NCBI GenBank assembly: GCA_934045905.1
Contig: OW203763.1
Coordinates: 21,503,108 to 21,567,107, forward strand
DNA: 64,000 nt
Direction: 5' to 3'
Source of the DNA: Leuctra nigra
Lineage: Eukaryota; Arthropoda; Insecta; Plecoptera; Leuctridae
This document shows positions 1-9,013 of this stretch, one piece after another. How positions within the stretch are numbered: the stretch's first letter is position 1; each line of letters begins with the position of its first letter. Both the position numbers and the translations under genes were made by a program. The notes below the pieces were generated by a model, which saw nothing but the letters and a program-made list of their open reading frames with translations, was not told where the DNA came from and searched no databases.

Positions 1-335
1 ATAAGACTTCCAGTGATATTACTAACCTGTCCCTGTACCACCGACATCCTCTTCTGTGATCATTATTGTCTACTTGAATACTCTTTGGTAGATAGGAAAA
101 TGTTGGAAGATAACCATAGTATTACTCTAGCACCATAGAAGAAGATAATATAGAGGCACAATGTGAACGCTCAATGTATAAAGCAAGCGAAGCAAGTGTC
201 AAGAAAAGGTTAGCATGCACTTGTCACTTGATGGTACTTCACTTGTTGAACTGACTGTACTCTGAACTGTCAGACATATAGGTGGCGGTGATCCAACCAT
301 ACTGCTACTGAGAAGGCTGTGGTAACAATGTTTGG

Positions 336-404
336 CCACCGCGTAGAGAACATCTATCTTCACACTATTTAATAGTGTGAAGATAGCTGTTCTCTACGCG
401 GTGG
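336..404. repeat. Near-perfect 69-bp palindrome
   Basis: The left arm 336-369 starts CCACCGCGTAGAGAAC and the right arm 371-404 is its reverse complement over 34 bases with one mismatch at 387. A single T separates the arms. It could form a cruciform, be a very compact fold-back element, or be an assembly artefact. Confidence 0.9.
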
Positions 405-586
405 TTTGGCCTTGAGAGTTAAAAAGTATTACAAGTAATAAATGTGCGGTTGGAGTTTGAAAGTCCACTATTATTTTAATTTTTCTAACAGTTAATCTAC
501 ACCTTTATATTCAATAACACAGCACGTTATCAAAATAATAGCATTTCATATTATGTAACATTTTTTTTATCAGAAATCCTTATAAA

Positions 587-589
587 ATG
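587..589 (+). CDS. MNS1: Putative MNS1 start codon exon (ATG directly followed by donor)
   Basis: The string AAAATG is followed at once by GTAAGT, a consensus donor. The next exon (1189) opens in phase 0, so splicing would give a protein starting M-S-N-R-S-R. A sits at -3 of the ATG, a favourable context. The 5' UTR part of this exon would lie just upstream; its start cannot be seen. An alternative is that TATAAAA at 581-587 is a TATA-like box, or that the true first exon lies elsewhere upstream. This is inference from splice-signal and phase agreement only. Confidence 0.55.
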
Positions 590-3500
590 GTAAGTTAACA
601 GTACCTAGGTTAGTAGGTACTACCTACTACCTAGGTACCTACCTACCTAGGCTAGGTACACTTGGCCAAACAAAACTTGAACGTTCAATGAATATGATAG
701 GCTGATAAATGTAAGATCGCACCATCAGAAGTCAGTCTAAGAGATCTCATTGTATTTGTCTCACTCTAGTAGGTGACCTCACATTTCAATGATAATAACA
801 AGCGTTGATTGGTTATGGGACATGACCAGCAGTCATTCAAATTTGGTCAACGTTCAAGTTTTGTTTGCGGAGTGTACCTACCTACCAAGTCACTCACTGC
901 ACCCTACCAACCCTAGGTCCATTCAAGAAAAGAGAACCCCAAAGTTTTTAAAATGGAATGCCAGAGGAACTAGTACCTATGCTTTGCTCTAATGACTATT
1001 AATACGAAATTGTATCCCAGTCCATTAGTTATGCAGATGGTAGGTACAGGCTCTGCGAGAGAGCCTGCTGTGTGTATGCCCCCTTGTACCTGTAAAATGT
1101 TAAGACATGACATGTTTTCATCAATATCTGATTATAAACGTACTTTATATTTTTCGCCTGTCGTAATATTATGTTTTAATGTTTGCAGTCCAATCGAAGC
1201 AGGTTCCTAATTAATAACGCAAAGGAGGCTGAAGGCTTGCGCCTGACAAGAAATGTCAAAGCAGAGCATTGTATTCGCGAGAAAGTGAAGCAGCAGAATC
1301 TCAACGAACTTAAACAGCTGAGCCATCGTTTCTTTACTGAAAATGAAGAGCTTTATAAGTTACAACTTGATGAGGATGTAAGTTAGTTGAACAATCTATT
1401 CAATCTATTCTAGGTACCTATGCAATTCATTCAGTGCATGGTCGACAAAGGTATACTACTACTAAGATACTAGAATATCACTCGGAGAGCCTAATATTGT
1501 AAAGTGTGAAGGCTAGTGACGGTGATTGTATGATTGTGTGTTGTGGTGATTGGTGATTGTGATGCCTTAGCTCTGCTGAATAAGGCCAAACTTACAAAGA
1601 AGAGAGATTGAAAATCAATATGTTCTAGATTTTTTTTTTAATAATAACATACAATTTCTTCCTACTATAGTAGGTACTACCTACCTACCTACTAATTATT
1701 ACTACATTCCGTTTGGCAGTATCTCCGGCTCCCAGAGATATTTAAATGGAAAATGTTAGTTCAGCAATTATGAGCAATTATTTATTTATTTTATTTACCT
1801 AAATTACTTTTTATTTATTTTTTCATTTTAATCAAGTATCTATATTAGAAGTACATGCAGTTTGTTCAAATCTTCTTTACAATGACTATGGTAGCGAAGA
1901 TGGCAACGAAAATGATGTACTACGCTAGCACCAACACAACAAAATGAAAATCGCTAGAACTTAGGTGGCACATTCAAGTTAGCAGATTCACTTTGGAACG
2001 TTTAGGTTGGCAAAGCGTGAATTCAGGTGGAAGGTCTGGATGGTGCTGCTTAGTTACACCCTAACGGCGTTGTAAGCGTAAATTGAACAGCCTGTACATT
2101 GCAATAATAAGCACATGAACAGGATAAGAAGCCCGCATAGAGTATTATGACCACAATAATAAAGTAGGTACACTTGGCCAAACAAAAATTGAACGTTCAA
2201 TAAATGATAGGCTGATAAATGTAAGATCGCACCATCAGAAGTCAGTCTAAGCGATCTCATTGTCTCACTCTAGTAGGTGACCTCACATTTCAATGATAAT
2301 AACAAGCTTTGATGGTTGTGGGACATGACCAGCAGTCTTTCAAATTTGGTCAACGTTCAATTTTTGTTTGGCCGAGTGTACCTATACCTAGACTCTAGTA
2401 TTAAATGTTGCCTATGAACCATGTTTCAGTATGAAATCTGTGGGCCATTGCATGAGAAACAACAGGAGCAGGAAGCAATCATTGCACGCGAAGTCTGTAA
2501 AATGAAGAACAAAGAGTTTGTTCTGGCGAAACGTCGGTAAGTGGCATAACATTCCCTTCTTCTGCAGTCACTTGCTTGTGCATGTGCATTCATTTCGTTT
2601 TGTTAACTTATGAAATTCTTATTTCACTTGCATGTAAAATAGTTTGTATCAACATGGAGTCGCTTTTAGTTGTCGTTGGAGGCAGTGACCTAGGGAATTC
2701 AATCAGAAGGCGATGCTAGATCACTGGTGTTTAGAGATAAACTAATATTGTCTCAATGCCAGATTCACAATGTCAAATTGCAAACAGATTCTAATTTCAT
2801 TGCATTTCCATTTCCAGACCAGATAGGTAAATGTAAAAAAAATATTTTGTATCAATTACATAATTTTGTTATGTAAACTATATAATTAATCATCTGACTG
2901 TGTGATATTTTTACCGAATGTTCCTGTAGCCAGCAACTTGTGGACGAGACTCCAGAACTGCGCGAACTAAAAGCCAGCCTGAAGTCGCTGGAGGCAAAGA
3001 AAGAACAGATGAACCAGATTCTGGAGAGACAAGCCAATAAGTTGAGAGATCAGGTTGGTAGACATTAATAATAAGACATGCAGATTATTTTACTATCAAA
3101 TAATTAACTTCAGATAGTTTTCTCAATGTAATTACAAACAAGTACCTACAGTGATCAAGCATGGAGTCGTTATGTGAGCAGGGTTGGGCAGTATTTGAAA
3201 TACAAGTATTTCAAAATAGTATTTAAAAATACATCAGTATTTTAATACTTGTATGTTGAGCAGAAAAGTATTTTGAGTATTGTATTTTAAATACTTTATT
3301 TAGAGTATTTTACTTTTTTCAAAATACTCAAAATACTAAAATACTTTAGAGGAAAAACCTCAATTTTCTGTTGAAAAACACGTTTTTTAGTACTATTTTA
3401 TTTTCCCTCATTTCTTCACAACCACAACACACCTGCATTTGAATGATACCCTCTTTTTTGACATTCAAGACTGAAAGTGGTGAAAGGGGTGGTTTGACTG

Positions 3501-6500
3501 GTGAGATACATTTATGGTAGAAACTACCTGCTGCAGTCACAGCTCTCTCTTCCCAACCACTCCTGTAACCAGTCAACAAAGCCATAATTGCCACATATGA
3601 GTGATTTATTGGAAATGCAATTCGTCAAATACCCCTAAACCCCCTCAGTTTTAAAATAAAAAGTGAGCATTGCAATGTGTGTTGTGAAGGTACAAATTTC
3701 TTTTGCCATCAAGTCTTAGTAGTGCTACCTGTAGGTAGTAGCTTTGTTCAGTTCTATAATCAGTATCGGTGTTTTCCACTGCGAAAGTTTAATAAAATAT
3801 TGAAAAATAATAAAAATAATGCTTTCTATAGTATTTTAGTATTTTGAGTATTTTAAAATACTAATGTATTTTGTACTATTTTAAAATACCTACTCTGAAA
3901 ATGAAAGTATTTTAATACTTGTATTTTAAATACTTTTTTGAAAGTATTTTGATACTTGTATTTCAAATACTTTTTCGGAGTATTTTGCCCAACCCTGTAT
4001 GTGAGCAATGCAATGGGAGGGGGGGGGGGGGAGAGGTCGTGCTTAATTTGGGAGAAGACGTAGGCAAACGTGTCCCCTCACTCTTTTTTCAGGGTGTATG
4101 CTCTATGCGTTCACATCTGCCCACTTATTTTTCTTCTAGGTAAAGATTTACTTGTGTACAAGTTGCTTAAAAATTTACCAAATTAATTCCTGAAATTCAA
4201 AATTTTCCTGGAATTTTTTGGATTTTTTTCTAAAATTATGCTCCTTACTTGTATGCTACTGACTAAGGGGCCCTCCCCCAGGCCATCATGGTTCCATATG
4301 CAAATTTTCCCCTTAAAATCATTAAACATCTGCCCACTAATTATTTTATTTTACAAATAAACCACAAGAGTTAGGTAGTAGGTAGGTACTAGGTAGTACC
4401 TCATTAGAACCTAGGTACCTACTAGGCATAGGCCCTCGAGTCATATAATTTATTTTTGAGTAACTAACCTAGATCTAAAATCGAAACAAGTGGAACTTAT
4501 TTCTGCATTATTCAGATTTTATTTTAATATTAATGATTTTTTTATTTGTAGGAAATTGTGGCTGCCCAACGAGCCATTGAAGATAAAGTCTGGCGTTCCG
4601 AAGAAGAAAAACTCAAGATGCTCGATTGCGAGGAAAAGATGAACAAAATGAAACTGCAGGAAGGACTCAAGGAACAAATGATTGAGAAAGAAAAGACTAA
4701 ACGCGAACTCTACGCAGACTTCCTGAGAGAGAAGCTGATGGCCGATGACATTGCACGGGTTCTGCACGAGGAGGACCAACGCTTATGGACCGAGAAGATG
4801 GAGAAGATGCAGCAGACCAAGGAGGAGATGCTGGAATTCCACCGTGCTCGCGAAGTCTGGAGGAAGAGGGATGAGGAGTATCTCAAAGCTGAGAACATGT
4901 AAGATGATACACTTTGCTTCACTCCAGTGTCACAAAACTTGGAGCTAGTTTTCATTATGAAAGTTGTTAGAACTTTCGTTCGTGTGGGTTTATTATTGTT
5001 GTAAGCTTAGTCACGTTTTTATTTACTGACCATTGCTTCGAGTTGCAATAAGTATGTGATGTAACTTCACTTTTGTGCTCACTTTGAGATACAAGAATCC
5101 AATTCGTAAAACCATATTAAATTTGAAGATTTTGGGTCTAAAACCACTTTATCTACTCCCTATCTTTAATGATATTTTATTTCATATTTTTGATAGCAGG
5201 TAGTAAGTAGATTTCTTTGATTTTCATAATAGAATTTTACATGGAAATGGAATTCAAACAATTTGTATAAATTTGCCAATTACCTGAAACCTTACGTACG
5301 AAATTGCAATTTACCTACTTGAAACAGATCTCTACAATGATTACTTTGCCAAATATTTTTTGGTATTTTATGTGATATTTGTGCATGATGTCTCAGATAG
5401 TATCTTCTAAGAGTTAGACTTCATCGGACAATGTATTGTTATTGTCTTGTTTTTTGAATTTCAGACGGCTGATGAACTTCATCATTGAGAAAGGTCTGAA
5501 GGAGGAGCGGGAAGCAAAACTGTTGAAGGAGAAGTCGCTCCACAAGTTTGTAGCCCAAGAAGAAGTTGCACGCCAGCTTATGGAGAAAATGGTAAGTTTA
5601 TCTCTCTCAACTCCATTAACTATACTCAACTTAAAAGTCTGAAAGACCAGTTACCTATTAAGAGATCATATTTTATCACCATATTTATCTCTATGCCCTG
5701 AAGTAATTGTGGAGCATTGTTTCAAATCACAATAGTACGTCCAAAAACAGTTAACTTAGATAAACAAATTTTTCTATAAATATTAGCATGTAAGAAACAA
5801 AAACTTTTTGGCCGTTATAGTATCCGTGTCCCACATCTAACAGAAAAATACTCAATGGACATTGCAATTTGAAACTATGTTCCTCGATTATAGTTACAGA
5901 TTTGTGGGGATAGAAGTTGAAGATGAAAACATAGTAGTCTAAACACAATTTTTTCCATTGAGAATAAATGGGTTTGCAGATTGGTATAAAAAATGGTCAA
6001 TGTTCGCCTTTTTAATAATTTAATAGTTATAGTTTTAATATTATTTTAATTGACATGTCTTATCACTTTGTGATCAGTGTGATCAATAAACAATAAACAA
6101 AAATTAAATAAATACAGATTATAGTAAAAAATTTTGGCTGTAATTAATTATACAAAGAACACATAAAAATCTGTTTGTCTACAAAAAGCATTTAATTTGT
6201 GTACCTACAAGTTTGGTACTGTGCTTGTAACTAAATATAGCCAGATGAATGACACTTTCTACGTGTCATTGTCGAGCGTAGTAATTCAGAATTCATGTCG
6301 TATGTCCCAGGGCGCAAACGAAGAACGCGACCGCATCCTTGAGGAGCTGATGGCTGCCGAGTTGGACGCGAAGGTGGACAAACGCCATCGCGAGGACGTC
6401 GAGCGCGAGATCCGACAGAAGGTGGACACTCGCCAAGGCCTTCTCGTTCAGATGCAAGAGCGCGTCGATAAACTCAACTACGAGGCATCACAAGACTTGA

Positions 6501-6856
6501 TCCGTCGGCAGCTACTCATCAAGGAGATGGGAGAGAAGGCAAACATCGATGCATATGCCAGAGAGAAACAGAGGAAGATGAAGGTGGAATTCGGCATCCA
6601 AGCTTCGAAGATCATCGAAGAGCGCAAGCTGCGTCGCGCAGAAGAGTTGAGAGCGGTCATGCGCGACGATCAAGAGTTGATTGAGAACGAGAAGTCGCGC
6701 ATGCGCTTGATCGAGGAGGAGCGTATCCGCATCTTGAAGCAATATGCTTCTCTCTTCTCGGATAACTTGCCGAGAGGAATGCTACGAGCCAGCGATCTGC
6801 CACATCTTGGACCGGATTTCGTTGCTGCATTCGCCCCGGTTGATTCCAAGAAGTGA
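587..6856 (+). CDS. MNS1: MNS1-like axonemal coiled-coil protein (seven-exon model)
   Basis: The model joins 587-589, 1189-1377, 2430-2536, 2930-3053, 4552-4898, 5465-5591 and 6311-6856 and gives 480 codons; human MNS1 has about 495. All junctions have GT/AG borders and phases agree (0, 0, 2, 0, 2, 0). The protein is almost wholly charged alpha-helix rich in E, K, R and Q, typical of the trichohyalin/plectin-homology fold. Blocks that match my knowledge of MNS1 are TPELRELKASLK, FLREKLMADDIAR, the EEDQ motif that follows, and a C-terminal LPRGML...LGPDF block corresponding to the LPKGV...LGEEF end of vertebrate MNS1. Known role: microtubule inner protein of ciliary and sperm axoneme doublets, needed for spermiogenesis and motile cilia; in insects motile cilia are largely confined to sperm, and a sperm role is inferred. 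The first codon (see 587-589) is the least certain part. Confidence 0.9.
598..660. repeat. TACCTA/CCTAGG simple-repeat patch
   Basis: Interlaced TACC, CCTAGG and TACCTA motifs in both orientations. Similar patches occur around 1665-1695 and 4373-4430. Confidence 0.75.
659..874 (+). mobile_element. Tc1/mariner-type MITE, family A copy 1
   Basis: The ends are CACTTGGCCAAACAAAAC and the inverse, and both extend into GAACGTTCAA; the element is flanked by TA (657-658 and 875-876). It is 216 bp with no coding capacity. The CACT ends and TA target duplication fit a non-autonomous Tc1/mariner element. The right terminus has a small change (TGCGG for TGGCC). It lies in the first intron of the MNS1 model. 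Family A copies also lie at 2171-2378 (same orientation) and 54005-54215 (inverted). Confidence 0.85.
1189..1377 (+). CDS. MNS1: MNS1 coding exon, N-terminal helix
   Basis: The acceptor is TTTGCAG ending at 1188 and the donor is GTAAGT at 1378. The exon is 63 codons in phase 0 at both ends. It encodes SNRSRFLINNAKEAEG followed by a charged helix with LNELKQL and FFTENEEL. An in-frame stop follows four bases into the intron, which supports the donor. Confidence 0.88.
2171..2378 (+). mobile_element. Tc1/mariner-type MITE, family A copy 2
   Basis: This copy has the same termini and core as 659-874, including GTAGGTGACCTCACATTTCA and ATGATAATAACAAGC, in the same orientation. It is 208 bp and flanked by TA at 2169-2170 and 2379-2380. 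It sits in the next intron of MNS1. Confidence 0.85.
2430..2536 (+). CDS. MNS1: MNS1 coding exon
   Basis: The acceptor is ATGTTTCAG ending at 2429 and the donor is GTAAGT at 2537. The exon is 107 bases and leaves phase 2. It encodes YEICGPLHEKQQEQEAIIAR and then a KMKNKEFVLAKR helix. It is too short and split to show up as a long open frame, but its phase fits both neighbours exactly. Confidence 0.88.
2930..3053 (+). CDS. MNS1: MNS1 coding exon with the conserved PELREL block
   Basis: The acceptor is TTCCTGTAG ending at 2929 and the donor is GTTGGT at 3054, a slightly weak donor. The first base completes an Arg codon begun in the previous exon. The exon encodes QQLVDETPELRELKASLKSL and a following KKEQMNQILERQANKLRDQ helix. 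The PELREL block is one of the recognisable MNS1 segments. Confidence 0.9.
3171..4005. mobile_element. Non-autonomous hAT-like element with 8-bp target duplication
   Basis: The element proper is 3179-3997 (819 bp). It is bounded by CAGGGTTGGGCA and its inverse TGCCCAACCCTG, and by the exact 8-bp duplication TATGTGAG at 3171-3178 and 3998-4005. CAGGG ends and an 8-bp duplication are hAT hallmarks. Both ends are packed with AGTATTT/AAATACT and CTTGTATTT motifs, probably transposase-binding subterminal repeats. The longest internal frame (82 codons, minus strand, 3346-3594) shows no transposase motif I recognise. It lies in the MNS1 intron before the 4552 exon. Confidence 0.88.
4552..4898 (+). 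CDS. MNS1: MNS1 coding exon, central coiled coil
   Basis: The acceptor is TTATTTGTAG ending at 4551 and the donor is GTAAGA at 4899. The exon has 115 codons plus two bases. It carries EIVAAQRAIEDKVWRSEEE, then DFLREKLMADDIAR, EEDQRLW and EFHRAREVWRKRDEEY; this order matches the central part of vertebrate MNS1. The window's hAT element at 3179-3997 sits in the intron just before it. Confidence 0.92.
5465..5591 (+). CDS. MNS1: MNS1 coding exon
   Basis: The acceptor is TTTGAATTTCAG ending at 5464 and the donor is GTAAGT at 5592. The exon is 127 bases; the first base completes the Ile codon left by the previous exon. It encodes RLMNFIIEKGLKEEREAKLL and a KFVAQEEVARQLMEKM tail. Confidence 0.9.
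6311..6856 (+). CDS. MNS1: MNS1 terminal coding exon
   Basis: The acceptor is TGTCCCAG ending at 6310; the stop TGA is at 6854-6856. The exon has 181 codons with GC-rich, CGC/GAG-type codons unlike the AT-rich introns. It holds the last part of the coiled coil, with RILEELMAAELDAK and ERIRILKQYASLF, and the C-terminal NLPRGMLRASDLPHLGPDF block that marks MNS1 proteins. The frame is open back to about 6197, but the acceptor and phase show that 6197-6310 is intron. Confidence 0.92.
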   Translation, partial: GANEERDRILEELMAAELDAKVDKRHREDVEREIRQKVDTRQGLLVQMQERVDKLNYEASQDLIRRQLLIKEMGEKANIDAYAREKQRKMKVEFGIQASKIIEERKLRRAEELRAVMRDDQELIENEKSRMRLIEEERIRILKQYASLFSDNLPRGMLRASDLPHLGPDFVAAFAPVDSKK

Positions 6857-7215
6857 GGCGGTTTTCAGTATTGTGGATGTTGGCTAAGCTACTTGTAAAT
6901 TGTGGATTATTATCGTTACCATCTTTTCTGACTCTTTATTTGTACTCATGTGATCTCAGTAAATAATTTTACCTAAAAGTTGACCACCGTCCAAGTTGAA
7001 GGCCGTCTAAGTTGAAGGCCGTCCATTTAGTGAAATTATAACTTATCTTCCCCGTTATTTATTGTGTAATAAATAATAATGTAGTGTATAAAGACTATTC
7101 AAAATTTTGAAGTGTATTTATGGAAGTGTGAACTTTAAATATGATGACTACTTTTGTCACAAACTGTGTGTTAAAAAATTCTGGTTTAATTAATAATAAA
7201 GATTTGTAATTATTT
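6857..7215 (+). other. MNS1 3' UTR with polyadenylation signals
   Basis: AT-rich sequence after the MNS1 stop. AATAAA hexamers occur at 7068-7073 and 7195-7200; either could direct cleavage, and the second is followed by T-rich sequence. At about 6984-7025 there is a short imperfect tandem repeat of AAGTTGAAGGCCGTC. The transcript end is inferred. Confidence 0.6.
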
Positions 7216-9013
7216 GTACCATATTGTTTCATTTATTTGAAACCTGTCCTTGATAATATTAAAGTCTTTAGTATTATGTAGGTACTCTGGTTTTAATTTA
7301 AAATTTTGTGTTTTCTATTTCACCTAAAAACCATACCAATTACATCTGTCCCAGTGCGGTATGAGTTATATCACTTCATTTTATTATTACTCTAATTTTT
7401 AAGTGATATTTTCGTTCCAGTGTCAGATTTGATAACATTATTCGAAAGAACGCTACTCTGGGGATGAAAGCATACATCCATTAGCGAGCCTAATTGAAAT
7501 TACGCCAAGGGGAAGTGCCGCGAGGAGGGGAAGGGGGGGGGGGGCAGAGAAGAATTTGTAACACTAACACAAAAAATAACATTATACGAAAAGTTTTAAT
7601 CTTGAAAATTGCACCTTGACAAAGTACATTGCTGTTCACCCTTCTCCCCTCTCTTCCCCTGGACCCCTACCCTTTACACTCTTCCCTTGTTAGACTGCTT
7701 GGCAGGGCAACTAGAAGTACGACTATAACTTGCGGAGTTCAAATTAATAAATGTTCGTGTCAGTAGACACATTTTCTCTTCGTATACTGTGGTGTGTTAT
7801 GACATTTTTACAAAATAGATCGCAAATTGGATGAATGGAAAACTTCCAACAAACCTATAGTGTGTAGGTAATTGGTAAATGTTATTTTTCGTCCACAGAA
7901 AGTTACCTCTTTTGGGTTAGATTTTGAGTTGCAAATGTTTTGCGATCTTTTCCATTGTGATGTATTACGCTGACTGTTAGGTACAATATACTGACATGAC
8001 AGTAGTTCCACAAACACTGTCTAACTCTTATTCATGTTATCAACGGACCCTTCATCTTATGACAAAAGCTTGGACCCATCCCGTCGGACCCCCTCCCTCA
8101 CCTCTCAATTCTTGAAAGTTGTTGCAAGAAACTTTGAAAACTTCAATATTTTTTTATTCATAATATTTCTATCTCGAAACATATTTTTTTATGTCAAATC
8201 AATGGTCATGTAAAGTTTGCATTCCCTGCCGTCCATGTCTAGTCTATAAACCATTCAGACCCCTAAATCCAGACAAACTGGGAAATTTCAATACATAAAA
8301 TACGTCTTGGGGTGACATAGTTGTTTCCATATATCTAGACAACAAAATATGCTTTACCTTCCAAGAATCCTACATAAATGGAGTCCTTGTTTTTACCCTC
8401 GTGAGTGGCCGATTTTGACTGCAGCTAGTGCAAGTTACAGAAATTACCGAATTTATTATAGTTGCTGGAAAACGCTCTGTATTACGCGTTTATGAGCGAG
8501 CACAGCAGTATACCGTTTGTCCAACAAACAAAACCTCGAACTAAAAATCCCTATCAAGCATAAAATAACTGCGCTACATAAGTATCTGATTTCCATCCAA
8601 ACAATCAAAATAATATTACATTTCAAGTGCCAATGTCTAAGTCTTGACCGATGTGACCGAAAATTAGTTACCATGACAATTAAATCGTAATGATCACTTG
8701 AGTGACATTTTCTCCCTCAGACATTTTCCTCAGGGGGGGGGGGGATCAAACTTAAGGAGGGTGCAATTATTAATTATCAAAGACAAAACATTATTTCAGA
8801 ATCTCACAATTAACAATGAGAACATCATTTCCACCAACACAATATATATGCATGAAAGCCATACCAATTACATAATATGCCCCAGTGCTGTATGAGTTAT
8901 ACTATCACTACTATTTTTGATCTCCGGCATTACATTTAAATAAAATTTCTTCAACATTACTCTTAAATTTGTTCACTAATTTACATTAAATTTGCTTTCT
9001 CTATATCTCCCCC
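7216..9013. other. Intergenic sequence, no gene seen
   Basis: No coding pattern. It holds two G-rich tracts (around 7525-7543 and 8734-8744). It also holds a pair of direct repeats about 1.5 kb apart: CATACCAATTACAT followed by CCCAGTGC.GTATGAGTTATA at 7332-7375 and 8862-8902. Confidence 0.5.

Noticed and set aside
3346..3594. 82-codon minus frame as a hAT transposase fragment
   Set aside because: It contains none of the BED finger, RNase-H-fold or dimerisation motifs of hAT transposases.
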